64,000 bases of DNA from assembly GCF_000308715.1 (NCBI RefSeq), contig NZ_BAGH01000615.1:1-64000 (forward strand), given 5' to 3'. Source of the stretch: Nocardia tenerifensis NBRC 101015. GTDB lineage: Bacteria > Actinomycetota > Actinomycetes > Mycobacteriales > Mycobacteriaceae. The first letter of the stretch is position 1. Each line of letters opens with the position of its first letter. Shown here piece by piece: positions 17,128-25,327 of this stretch. The notes beneath the pieces were generated by a model. The model was given only the letters and a program-made list of their open reading frames with translations, searched no databases and was not told the DNA's origin. A program made the position numbers and the translations under genes.

Positions 17128-19587
17128 TCAGCCACCGCCCCCTCGCGCGGGGTGCCGTACAGCGGCAAGATCGGCCGCCGGGTCCGTTGGGTGATCGTCC
17201 TCGATGCCGATCACGGTGGCGACGAACAGCTCCGGCGCGTCGAGCCGGGCTCGACTGCGCCGCAGCAATTCCGCTACTACCCAAGCGATTTCGGCTTGCT
17301 CAGCGGAGATGCGCGAGATCACCAGATCCACGGCGCCGTTGACGAGTTCGCGGCGCAATCGCGCCGGACGGATCTGATGCCCGGCCACAGCTGTCACCAC
17401 GCTCGCGCGGACCGCCTCGGGCATGCCTGGATCCCAGGCGAATCCGGCGTTGCGGCGCAACGGAAACTTCCCCACCGGATCGTCGGTGTCGGCGGCGTTC
17501 TCGTCGTTTCGCCCCGCCTCCGCGCGCCGAGCCATGCGTTGCTCGACGTTCTTGCGGGTGGTATCCGGCAACCATTCGAGGTTCAGTGCGCGGTCGAGGT
17601 AGCGCGGGTAGCCGCGGCCGGCGAACTGCGCGCACAGACGCTGCTGGACAGCGGGAGTGATGATTTCGGCTCGACGGTGATGTAAGGCGGACCGCTCCAC
17701 ATCGGCTCGGCGCGCCCACTCGGCGAGCAGCGTCCACGCTCGGTCCCTGGCGAACCGTTCGCCCAGCGTGACCGCTTCGGTGAAGCGCGCCTCGAACTCA
17801 CGGGTGCTGAGCGGGAGCCTCGACGGCTGATCCTCCTCGTCCTCTTGGTCGAAAATCAGCTCGTCGCCCAGCCGGGCGCAGACGACACCGTCGCGAACGG
17901 CCGCGAACAGCGCAGACCATTCCGGCCAGCCGAAGATCTCACCGACGATCAGCTGTCGCACCGAATCCGTCAGGCCGGCTTGCCCGTTCACCCGCACCGT
18001 GCGCGGATCAGCGAGCTCGAGGGTGCTTCGATCGGCCAAGTGCGCCAACGAGTTTCGTACCGATTCCACCAGGGACTCCACGACGTCGCGCTGTGCGCGG
18101 GTCTCGTCGTTCTCCCGCGGTCCGTGCAGCCGTAGGGCGTCGATCAAACGCTGCTGCGTGGTTTCGAGGCGATCCGCTTGCCGGAGCAGCTGTGCGCGGC
18201 GAATGCGCAATCCATGGGTTTGCACGTGGCGTTCGACGCCGTCGCGGATGCGACGCACGCCGCCGTCGTCGGCGTACGCGGTGAGCGCGGGCGCCAGCAC
18301 ACTGCCCGGATCGTCGACGACGAGCCGGCCGACGATCCTCGACCACGACGCGCCGTTGTCGAGCGCGCGCGGAATATGTTCGGCCAGACTCCGTTCGGCG
18401 GCGAATTCAGGAGAGTAACGGCCGCGATCGGCAAACCGACGATCCAGGGCGGCGATACCCAGCATCGCGGAGTGGAAATGAATCCGCTCATCGCGATCGG
18501 AGCCGAGCAACTGCCGTGCGCTGCTCAGCACCGCGGCCAGCACGCCGCCGGTCAATTGACTATCCGACAGTCGCGCCGACGGACCTGTCGCAAGATCCGA
18601 ACTGATCGAATGGGGGAGTTGGTCGAAGCGTCCGATGCCGACGAGCACGCTGTCGTGAATGTCCTCGGGCGCTCGGTCGAGCATATCGAGAATGGTCATG
18701 GCGGCGGCGTCGCTGACTCGCTGCCCGTGCAGCAGGACGAAGATCGTGGTCACGTCGGCGAGTTCGCGGCGAGCGAGGCCGCGATCGCGTATTTCCGAGA
18801 CATCGGCGCCCAGGCCTGGAAAGTCCAGCAGCGCGAGCGCATTGTGCCCGCACAGGGCGGTGAGGTCCCAAATGTGCGTCGGCACCGCGATATCCAGTAC
18901 GACCCGGCGTATCAGCGGAAGCGTCGCACGGAGCGAACTCGCATCGACCTCTCCTGTTTGCCTGCGGTCGCGGATGGTCCCGCGGAACCAATCGGGGAAC
19001 ACCGTGGGATCCGCCACGGGCGCGGGCAAACTCAGTGCTGCCCGGAAGACGTCCGCACCGATCGGTTTCGACCAGCCCAACGCCCAGGGGGCGGTGAGCA
19101 CCGCGCCGCCGACGCGCAGCAGTTCCCGCACGGCGAGGCGAATCGACGGGCTGCGCGTCGGCCACGCGTTAGTTCTTGCCCAGGAACCGAATTCGCGCCA
19201 GAAGTCCGCCGTGGGCAAGCCGCGCATTCGGTGCAGTGCGGCGAGCGTCTCGGGAATCATGCCCGCGGATGCACAGCGCGAGGTCAACTCGTCGAGCATG
19301 GTGGCGACACAGGCCGAGACTTCGTCGTGGCTCAGATATTGCAGAGCGGCTCGGGTGATCAGCGTCGGATCGCCCTCTCGCCCCTGACGCAATTGCAGAA
19401 CAGTGACGTTCGCGGTCGTCGGATCATCGCTCACCGGAAGCAGGTCCGGTGCGCCGAGGAGCAGGCCGAGCAGCAAAGACTTGCCCGCAGAGTACGTTCC
19501 CACCATACCCACGGTGATCGGTTCGTCCGCCAACGCGATCAGCTTGTCCGCCTCGCGGACAAGGGTGTCACGGACCTCGTCGATCAC
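17128..19587 (-). CDS. large dynamin-like GTPase, SrfC-like
   Basis: 819 residues from a GTG whose last bases form the TGA of the preceding 46-aa gene (GTGA). G1 is GTYSAGKS (30-37), a Thr-rich G2 lies in SDDPTTANVT, and G3 is DFPGLG near 255, followed by a possible G4 in IGRFDQLP. More than 450 helical residues follow, with long amphipathic stretches (HGLRIRRAQLLRQADRLETT) as in dynamin-like or SrfC proteins. The SAGKS P-loop and the large helical stalk suggest membrane or oligomer remodelling. It is directly upstream of and nearly contiguous with the SrfB-like gene, as srfB and srfC are neighbours elsewhere, though in the opposite order. Confidence 0.75.
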   Translation of the reverse strand: MIDEVRDTLVREADKLIALADEPITVGMVGTYSAGKSLLLGLLLGAPDLLPVSDDPTTANVTVLQLRQGREGDPTLITRAALQYLSHDEVSACVATMLDELTSRCASAGMIPETLAALHRMRGLPTADFWREFGSWARTNAWPTRSPSIRLAVRELLRVGGAVLTAPWALGWSKPIGADVFRAALSLPAPVADPTVFPDWFRGTIRDRRQTGEVDASSLRATLPLIRRVVLDIAVPTHIWDLTALCGHNALALLDFPGLGADVSEIRDRGLARRELADVTTIFVLLHGQRVSDAAAMTILDMLDRAPEDIHDSVLVGIGRFDQLPHSISSDLATGPSARLSDSQLTGGVLAAVLSSARQLLGSDRDERIHFHSAMLGIAALDRRFADRGRYSPEFAAERSLAEHIPRALDNGASWSRIVGRLVVDDPGSVLAPALTAYADDGGVRRIRDGVERHVQTHGLRIRRAQLLRQADRLETTQQRLIDALRLHGPRENDETRAQRDVVESLVESVRNSLAHLADRSTLELADPRTVRVNGQAGLTDSVRQLIVGEIFGWPEWSALFAAVRDGVVCARLGDELIFDQEDEEDQPSRLPLSTREFEARFTEAVTLGERFARDRAWTLLAEWARRADVERSALHHRRAEIITPAVQQRLCAQFAGRGYPRYLDRALNLEWLPDTTRKNVEQRMARRAEAGRNDENAADTDDPVGKFPLRRNAGFAWDPGMPEAVRASVVTAVAGHQIRPARLRRELVNGAVDLVISRISAEQAEIAWVVAELLRRSRARLDAPELFVATVIGIEDDHPTDPAADLAAVRHPARGGGG

Positions 19588-19724
19588 CGGTTCGGGGGAA
19601 GGCTCGCGGCGACATCGCGCAGTTTCGCGGCGTATTCACGTAGATCGTTCAGTTCCTCGATGAGATGCGTTCTCGCGCGCCCTGATTCATCGCTGCCAAC
19701 GGAATCATCGACCCCTTCGGCCAT
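19584..19724 (-). CDS. 46-aa peptide, probable first gene of the HSP70/GTPase operon
   Basis: ATG 19724 is preceded by a GGAGGG ribosome-binding site six bases away, the best one in the operon. The peptide is acidic at first (MAEGVDDSVGSDESG), then a helix with heptad-like leucines (THLIEELNDLREYAAKLRDV). Its TGA overlaps the GTG start of the dynamin-like GTPase. It could be a small subunit or regulator of the GTPase, or simply a leader peptide for coupling. Confidence 0.55.
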   Translation of the reverse strand: MAEGVDDSVGSDESGRARTHLIEELNDLREYAAKLRDVAASLPPNR

Positions 19725-20034
19725 TCCAGTCCCTCCGACACAGCCCGAATCGGCGCCCGAGCCAGGTCGAGCGTCCACCGATTCTGCGGCGCCGACGGTA
19801 TGTCGATATCGCCCCGCCGCATTACTTCGGCGGGCACCGCTTTTCAGAAGGCAGACGAGCGTCGCGCGCTACGCATGGTCGGGTGTGAGTTCAGTTCGCC
19901 TGCCGAAATTTACGAATCACAGTGTTCCACGGGGAAAGCTCGCGGAGGTATCCGTCGAATGATGTACAGCGGGCCGCCCGAGCCGAAGATCGCCCTTTTC
20001 CACGAAATCGCCGTTCCAGCACTCTCATTCGCCG
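19725..20034. other. probable promoter region of the HSP70/GTPase operon
   Basis: About 310 bp between the first operon gene and an oxidoreductase remnant. No gene is visible. The operon promoter must lie here on the minus strand; I could not pick a convincing -10/-35 pair. The stretch is less GC-rich than the genes around it. Confidence 0.4.
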
Positions 20035-20393
20035 CTATGCGCAGACCGGATACTTCACGCCGGTCAGCCGTTCGGACTCCTCCACAGTCGAGCTTGCCGG
20101 TGTCGGTCGTGCGACATGGTGCTCGACCGCACGCGGTCCGGATGGCCTCGTATTTCGAAAAGGATTGAAGGCCCGTAGTATTCACCGCCTACCGCGCTCG
20201 GATCGGCGGCCGCGCGCAGCATCGGCAGCGCTCCGAGGGCGGGTGTGCGTCCGAGTAGTCGGGCGATCGCGAGATTCGGCAATCGGGATGCCGCCGGCGA
20301 GTACCGGAAGATGTCGGTGTGCGCGCCGCCGGGATGGGCGGCCAGTGCCGCGGCGGAGGTCTCGGTGAGGCAGCGATCGAGCTCGAAAGGATG
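20035..20393 (-). pseudogene. remnant of a short-chain dehydrogenase (C-terminal part)
   Basis: The minus-strand translation contains the typical end of an SDR-family oxidoreductase: FELDRCLTETSAAALAAHPG followed by GGAHTD, then LLGRTPALGALPMLRAAADP, GGEYYGP and a GHPDRVRSS stretch. It then shifts frame near 20065-20075, where the expected C-terminus SERLTGVKYPV appears in another frame ending at a TAG (20035-20037). The NAD-binding glycine motif and the YxxxK catalytic residues are absent upstream. The gene is truncated at its 5' end and frameshifted at its 3' end. Confidence 0.7.
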
Positions 20394-20454
20394 ACGACCG
20401 TGGTCCGCTTCGCCGAGCGCGCGAAGCGGGACGCTTTCAGGCGAGGGCGGGCAC

Positions 20455-21414
20455 CTATGCGAACCCCCGCAGGTGCAGGCACACCTCATCGATCGCTTGC
20501 TTTGCCTGCGCGAACATCTCGACCTCGGTGAAGAAGCCGTGAAAGACGCCCGGGTACCTGGTCAGCGAGACCGGAACACCGTTGTGCCGCAACCGTTCCG
20601 CGTAAGCCTCGGCGTCGTCGCGTAGGGGGTCGACCTCCGCGGTCACGATCAGGGCGGGCGGTAGACCGCGCAGTGACTCGGCGCGCATGGGGGCCGCGAG
20701 GTGGTCGCCCCCTGGGTGCCCCGCGCCGACGTACTGCTCCCAGCACCAGCGCGCGTCCGCGGCGCTGAGCAGCGGCGCGTCGGCGAACTCCGACCACGAC
20801 GGTGCGGTGAATGTGTCGTCCACGGCGGGGTAGGCGAGCACCTGTGTCACGGGCAGGGGGTCGCCGGCGTCACGTCGGTATAGGCACAGAGCGGCGGCGA
20901 GGTTGCCGCCCGCGGAGTCGCCGCCGACCGCGATCCGATCCGGGTCGATACCCAGCTCCGGCCCTTTCCGTGTCAGCCACGCGAAGGCGTCGACGCAGTC
21001 TTCGAGCGCCGCGGGGTAAGGGTTCTCCGGAGCCAGGCGATAGTCCAGGGACACGACCGTCCAGCCCGATCCCGCGGCGATCGCGCGGCACAGGGCGTCG
21101 GCTCCGTCCAGGGTGCCCAGGACGAAACCGCCACCGTGCAGGTAGATCAGGGTGGGTGCGCCGCAGGCGGGTACGGCGCTGCCCGCGCGGTACAGGCGCG
21201 CCCGGATCGCGCCCGCACGCGTCGGCACGGTCAGTTGCCCGACATGCTCCAGAGGCGTGCTCGGCTCGCCGGGTGGAGAGGTGTTCAGCAATGCCCGAGC
21301 CTGCTCCGCACCCAGTTCGCGCAGGGGTTTCGGCACTAGCTGGCTGATCATCCGGGCTACGGCCGCAGCCTGGTCATCGAGCAGACTCCGCCAGGCGGGA
21401 GCGTCGTCGTTCAT
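20455..21414 (-). CDS. alpha/beta hydrolase, hormone-sensitive-lipase family esterase
   Basis: 319 residues from ATG 21414, with a GAGGA ribosome-binding site. The HSL-family signature is complete: oxyanion HGGG (93-96), nucleophile S167 in GGDSAGG, acid Asp in AEVDPLRDD and His in VFHGFF. Such enzymes hydrolyse short-chain esters and lactones in the cytoplasm. The gene diverges from the SCP2/glutamine-synthetase-like operon, and an operator shared with the TetR promoter lies in the gap. In the pathway proposed here it would open the ester or lactone made by the Baeyer-Villiger enzyme. Confidence 0.85.
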   Translation of the reverse strand: MNDDAPAWRSLLDDQAAAVARMISQLVPKPLRELGAEQARALLNTSPPGEPSTPLEHVGQLTVPTRAGAIRARLYRAGSAVPACGAPTLIYLHGGGFVLGTLDGADALCRAIAAGSGWTVVSLDYRLAPENPYPAALEDCVDAFAWLTRKGPELGIDPDRIAVGGDSAGGNLAAALCLYRRDAGDPLPVTQVLAYPAVDDTFTAPSWSEFADAPLLSAADARWCWEQYVGAGHPGGDHLAAPMRAESLRGLPPALIVTAEVDPLRDDAEAYAERLRHNGVPVSLTRYPGVFHGFFTEVEMFAQAKQAIDEVCLHLRGFA

Positions 21415-21464
21415 GGGAAATCCTCGCAATTCGTTGACATGAAGTGATCTGTGCCTCACGATCA

Positions 21465-21491
21465 TAGTCATCTGACTAAGACATATGACTA
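21465..21491. promoter_or_regulatory. 27-bp inverted-repeat operator, copy 1
   Basis: Half-sites TAGTCAT (21465-21471) and ATGACTA (21485-21491) separated by 13 bp. The same half-sites with the same 13-bp spacing recur at 25182-25208 beside the tetR gene. This copy lies between the divergent esterase and SCP2-like genes. It is probably bound by the TetR regulator encoded at 24413-25078. Confidence 0.7.
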
Positions 21492-21569
21492 CGAATGGAT
21501 CCATTCGGGGATCGACTGCCGACGGTGTACCGCGCACACGATCTCGTCGAATCGAAAGGACAAGAAGAG

Positions 21570-22235
21570 ATGACCGAAACGACGATCGGCCCCGCGACGC
21601 GCGCGGCCGACGCGGTCGGCGGGGTCGACATCCGGATCGAGGACGACGCGAGTCCGATCGTCCGGCTGATCGGCCGGACCCTCGCGGATTCCTTGCGCGC
21701 CAACGGGTTAGACTCGGGAACGGGGGTTCCGGAGGGCACGGTCGCCGTGCGCTCCCACGACACGCCGCAGTCCGCCACGATAACGATCGCCGACGGTGTC
21801 ATCGCGGTATCGAGCGGGGTATTCGCCGAGTCCGACCTCACCATGACCATCGACCTGAACGCGCGGTGCGCGCCGGTCGGCGAGCCCACTGGCGCAAGCG
21901 ATCTCGCAGCTGCGGTGCGGGCTCTGCTGTCGCCGCCGCTGCCGGATTGGCGGGTCGCGGCGGAGACGTTCTGGGCCGCGGCCCGAGCGGTGCCGGGCAT
22001 CCCCGACGTGCTCGTCGCGATCACGGAGGGCCCCGACGGTGTGGCCCAGCACGTGGTCGGCGCGGGCGAGACCCACTATGTGATCGCGGGTCCCCCGGAC
22101 TTGCTGGCCGGCGTCTTCTCGGGCGCCGACGATCTGATCGCCGCTCTGTCCACCGGCCTCGTCGGCGTGCGCGGCACGCTCTCACAGCTGTCGGTGCTGG
22201 TCGCCGCGTCCTGGAAGGTTCGATACGATGTCTGA
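21570..22235 (+). CDS. SCP2-like (sterol-carrier-type) protein
   Basis: 221 residues from ATG 21570, after an AAGAAGAG ribosome-binding site; the longer upstream frame would cross the operator. Two similar halves resemble SCP2-type domains: short strands with charged turns and the phrases ATITIADGVIAVSSG, LTMTIDLNAR and HYVIAGPPDLLAGVFSG. Such domains bind hydrophobic ligands and also occur as unexplained companions of catabolic enzymes. It overlaps the next gene by 8 bp, so it is probably made together with the glutamine-synthetase-like enzyme. Confidence 0.5.
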   Translation: MTETTIGPATRAADAVGGVDIRIEDDASPIVRLIGRTLADSLRANGLDSGTGVPEGTVAVRSHDTPQSATITIADGVIAVSSGVFAESDLTMTIDLNARCAPVGEPTGASDLAAAVRALLSPPLPDWRVAAETFWAAARAVPGIPDVLVAITEGPDGVAQHVVGAGETHYVIAGPPDLLAGVFSGADDLIAALSTGLVGVRGTLSQLSVLVAASWKVRYDV

Positions 22236-23583
22236 AACCGCTACCACCGCAACGGATCTCCCGGCCGGCGTGCACACTGTCCGGCTCGAGGCCACCAACC
22301 ACGAGGGCTGTTTCCTCGGCAAGAACATCGCGCCCAAGAAGTTCTCCGCGAGTGCGGGTTCGGGTTTCGCCATGGCCGATCTGCTTTTCGGCCTCGACCT
22401 GGGCAACGCGCCGACCTTCGGGTTCCCCTTCCCCGACTGGCGCGGACACGTCTCCGACGTACAGTTCCGGCCCGACATGTCGACGCTCGTGCAGTGGGAA
22501 CCGGGCCTGCAGTCGGTGATCGGTGACTACTGGCAGGCGGACGGCGCCCCGATCGGGATCTGCCCACGCAACCTGACCCGTAAGTTGGTCGACCGACTCG
22601 CCGCGCGCGGTTTTACCGCCACCATCGCGGTCGAGATCGAGGCGACGCTGTTCCGGGAGTCCATTCACGAGGCCCGGGCCAAGGGCTACCGCGAGCTGAC
22701 TCCGCTCGGCGGTTCCGCGGGCACCGCGTACCACCTCGCCAAGTCGAAGGACTGGGTCGACTACATGTCGGCGGTGGTCCGGCGCCTCGACGAGATCGGC
22801 ATCGAGTGGGAGGCGTGGAGCGACGAGGACGCGGCGGGCCAGGTCGAACTCAATCTGGTTCCGGGCGAGCCGATCTCGGTGTGCGACAACTGGGCCCGGA
22901 CCCGGCAGGTGATGCGCGAGGTGGCCTTCGAGCTCGGCCGCACCGTCACCTTCATGGCCAAACCGACCGCGGGATACGGCCAGGCCTCACACGTCAACCT
23001 GTCTCTGCGGCGCGACGGGGTCAACGCCTTCTACGCCCCGGACGGGGCGTCGCCGACGATGCGCCACGCCGTCGGCGGGCTCCTCGCGACGATGCGGGGC
23101 GCGACGTCGGTCATGCTTCCGCAGATCACCTCCTATCGCCGGCTGGTCGATCTGAGCGGCCCGCCGACCACGGTCACCTGGGGCATCGCCAACAAGAGCA
23201 CCGCCGTGCGGGCGGTGTGCGGGCACCCGGCCTACGCCCGGCTCGAGTACCGCCTGCCCGGCGCCGACGCGAACCTGTACCTCGCGGTCGCGACCATCCT
23301 CGCCGGGGTGATCGCCGGCCTCGACGGCGAGATCGAGCCGCCGGAGCCGGTCAGCGACCTGGCCTGGTGTGTGCCCGATCTGGAGCGGTTGCCGGACACG
23401 ATCACCAAGGCGGCCACCGCGCTGGCGGCCGATCCGATCCTGCGCGAGCAGCTCGGCGACGAGTTCGTCGACTACTGGGTCGGCACGCGGCGGTGGGAGT
23501 GGATGCAGTTCCACACCACCGGCGGCGACCCATTCGCGGAGTTGTCCGAGTGGGAGTCGGCTCGATACTTCGAATTCCCGTGA
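22228..23583 (+). CDS. glutamine-synthetase-family gamma-glutamylamide synthetase
   Basis: 451 residues. It carries glutamine-synthetase catalytic-domain motifs: VEIEATLF (metal-binding Glu), QVELNLVPGEP, TFMAKPTAGYGQASHVNLSL (a variant of the KP-G-S-H-N ATP loop), a central Arg region YARLEYRLPGADANLYL and a C-terminal Glu-rich end. The N-terminal beta-grasp domain is shortened or divergent. Such PuuA/GlnA3/IpuC-type enzymes ligate glutamate to an amine. The next gene is a PuuD-like gamma-glutamyl hydrolase and a PuuB-like oxidase lies downstream, so gamma-glutamylation of an amine substrate is likely. The substrate is not readable. Confidence 0.8.
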   Translation: MSETATTATDLPAGVHTVRLEATNHEGCFLGKNIAPKKFSASAGSGFAMADLLFGLDLGNAPTFGFPFPDWRGHVSDVQFRPDMSTLVQWEPGLQSVIGDYWQADGAPIGICPRNLTRKLVDRLAARGFTATIAVEIEATLFRESIHEARAKGYRELTPLGGSAGTAYHLAKSKDWVDYMSAVVRRLDEIGIEWEAWSDEDAAGQVELNLVPGEPISVCDNWARTRQVMREVAFELGRTVTFMAKPTAGYGQASHVNLSLRRDGVNAFYAPDGASPTMRHAVGGLLATMRGATSVMLPQITSYRRLVDLSGPPTTVTWGIANKSTAVRAVCGHPAYARLEYRLPGADANLYLAVATILAGVIAGLDGEIEPPEPVSDLAWCVPDLERLPDTITKAATALAADPILREQLGDEFVDYWVGTRRWEWMQFHTTGGDPFAELSEWESARYFEFP

Positions 23584-24353
23584 CGGCCGGGCACGCGACG
23601 CCGGGCACCGTCCGGCCGTTGATCGGCACCACCGGCCGGCGGGTTCGGCTGGGGCTGGTCGAGGGGTTGGACAAGCGTTACGGTCATCTGTTCGCGGACA
23701 CCTTCATGTCCGACTTCTCGGAGCGAATCGCCAGGGCCGGGGGAGTTCCGGTGAACCTGCCCTACGACGCCGATCCGGAGGTGCTGTGCCACCGGTTGTC
23801 CGGCGTGGTCATCACCGGCGGCCAGGATGTGCACCCCGCGTGCTGGGGTGGGGATCCGGCGGTGGTCCGGGATGTCGATCCTCGGGATGATCCGATGGTC
23901 CACGACGTCGAACGCGACTACTTCGAGATCGCGCTCGTGCGTGCCGCCCTGGACCGGCGTGTCCCGGTCCTCGGGGTATGCCGCGGTCTGCAGATCCTGA
24001 ATGTCGCGCTCGGCGGCACCCTGATCCCGCATCTGCCGCCGGGATCCGTCGAGCATCTGTCGGCGTCGTCGCCGCTGTTCGACGGCGCCGACGACCATGC
24101 GGTGACGTTCGAGCCCGGTTCGATCGCCCGGCGGATCTTCGGCGCGAGCGCGGTGACCAACTCATGGCACCATCAGGCGGTGGACCGCTGCGGCGCCGGT
24201 CTGGTGGTCACCGGGCGCACAGCCGACGGTGTCGTCGAGGCGGTCGAACTGCCGGGGTCGCCGGTGCTCGGTGTGCAGTGGCATCCGGAGTGGATGGAGC
24301 GCGAGGATCCGGCGTTCGACTGGCTTGTCACCGAGGGGAGCAGGCGGATCTGA
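23580..24353 (+). CDS. gamma-glutamyl hydrolase, PuuD-like class I amidotransferase
   Basis: 257 residues from GTG 23580, which overlaps the preceding stop (GTGA). Class I glutamine-amidotransferase-like triad: Cys in VLGVCRGLQILNVALGG, His in GVQWHPEW and a following Glu. The inserted loop GGQDVHPACWG is typical of peptidase C26/PuuD proteins, which split gamma-glutamyl-GABA and related amides. Here it would release glutamate after oxidation of a gamma-glutamylated amine. A hairpin terminator follows at 24362. Confidence 0.85.
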   Translation: MTAGHATPGTVRPLIGTTGRRVRLGLVEGLDKRYGHLFADTFMSDFSERIARAGGVPVNLPYDADPEVLCHRLSGVVITGGQDVHPACWGGDPAVVRDVDPRDDPMVHDVERDYFEIALVRAALDRRVPVLGVCRGLQILNVALGGTLIPHLPPGSVEHLSASSPLFDGADDHAVTFEPGSIARRIFGASAVTNSWHHQAVDRCGAGLVVTGRTADGVVEAVELPGSPVLGVQWHPEWMEREDPAFDWLVTEGSRRI

Positions 24354-24361
24354 TCCGGGCA

Positions 24362-24401
24362 GACCCGCGGGCCACCATCGAAAGGTGTTGGCCCGCAGGT
24401 C
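24362..24401. terminator. bidirectional terminator hairpin
   Basis: A 13-bp inverted repeat with one mismatch (24362-24374 with 24389-24401) and a 14-nt loop lies between the convergent stops of the puuD-like and tetR genes. It fits termination from both sides. Confidence 0.65.
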
Positions 24402-24412
24402 TTCCGGTCAAA

Positions 24413-25078
24413 TCAATGACTCACCCATGACATGAGCGACCGCGCCGTTTGTTCCGATGTGGGCGCCGGGGCCTTGGCTTCGGGGGTGAGATTGAGGGTC
24501 ATCCAGGCGTCGAGCGTGCTCACGCTGAGCTCGATCTGCCGCTGCGCCTCGGTGCGATCGGTGAACACCAGGTAGTTGAGTGCGAACCCGTCGGACAGCG
24601 TGGTCACGATGTAGGTCAGCGCCTCGATGGTGTTCGAGTCGATGGGTTGGCCCGCACCGGTCGAGGCGGTCTCGAGGATCGTCCGCACGGTCGCGAACGC
24701 TTCCTCGTAGACCATCTCGGCCTGCTTGTCCTCCTGGCGTCGGGCCCAGCTGATCAGCTCGATGATCGCCGCGCCGAGGTCCGGGTTCGCCAGATACCAC
24801 TCCAGCACGCCGCGCAGCAGAGCCCGCGCGCTCGTCTGCAGGTCGCCGTGAACGTCGTTGCGGGTCAACACGTCTCGATACAGACCGGCGACATACTCGA
24901 AGACGGCCGCGAACAGGACCTCCTTCGTGGCGAAGCAGTAGTGCAGCGTGGCCAGCGGAGCGTTCGCCTCCTGCGCGATGCGCCGGGTCGTCGCGCCGTC
25001 CACCCCGTGGGCCGCGATCATGCGCACCGCCGCGGCCACGAGGTCGGCACGGCGCTCGGCGGAGGGAATGCGACCCAT
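24413..25078 (-). CDS. TetR-family regulator of the amine catabolic cluster
   Basis: 221 residues from ATG 25078. An N-terminal HTH is clear (VRMIAAHGVDGATTRRIAQE followed by ANAPLATLHYCFATKEVLF); the C-terminal ligand domain is helical, with no recognisable ligand. The gene diverges from the acyl-CoA ligase operon. The intergenic region has a 27-bp inverted repeat identical in half-sites and spacing to one before the SCP2/GS-like genes, so this protein most likely represses both promoters until a pathway intermediate binds. Confidence 0.85.
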   Translation of the reverse strand: MGRIPSAERRADLVAAAVRMIAAHGVDGATTRRIAQEANAPLATLHYCFATKEVLFAAVFEYVAGLYRDVLTRNDVHGDLQTSARALLRGVLEWYLANPDLGAAIIELISWARRQEDKQAEMVYEEAFATVRTILETASTGAGQPIDSNTIEALTYIVTTLSDGFALNYLVFTDRTEAQRQIELSVSTLDAWMTLNLTPEAKAPAPTSEQTARSLMSWVSH

Positions 25079-25102
25079 GCGTCACTCCTGTCGGATTTGA
25101 AC

Positions 25103-25119
25103 GGTTGATCAAGTCAACC
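25103..25119. promoter_or_regulatory. second inverted repeat near the tetR start
   Basis: GGTTGA (25103-25108), a 5-nt spacer and TCAACC (25114-25119), about 25 bp upstream of the tetR ATG. It contains the palindrome TTGATCAA, which is also found at the centre of the larger operator (25194-25201). It may be an additional TetR site for autoregulation. Confidence 0.4.
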
Positions 25120-25181
25120 TGAACACTACCAGCCGTGTCGTCGCGTTATGGGCTGTCGTTTCGTCGAAGTTTCTATGAAGT

Positions 25182-25208
25182 TAGTCATTTGCCTTGATCA
25201 AATGACTA
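25182..25208. promoter_or_regulatory. 27-bp inverted-repeat operator, copy 2
   Basis: Perfect 10-bp arms (TAGTCATTTG at 25182-25191, CAAATGACTA at 25199-25208) with a 7-nt spacer. The outer seven bases and the overall length match copy 1 at 21465-21491. Lying between tetR and the acyl-CoA ligase gene, it is the best candidate for the TetR binding site. Confidence 0.75.
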
Positions 25209-25327
25209 TGTCGCGTTACCTTATGAAGGAAATCACATGCCGGCCCCGCGGCCGTGCCGCCCATCGCGCACAGGCGTCAGCGTTCACCCGGCTCGCCGCC
25301 GCCCGAGAACATTCCGAAGAGGACCTC

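Noticed and set aside
18178..19962. A 594-codon plus-strand frame opposite the dynamin-like gene
   Set aside because: Same reasoning: no domain and a composition typical of antisense frames.
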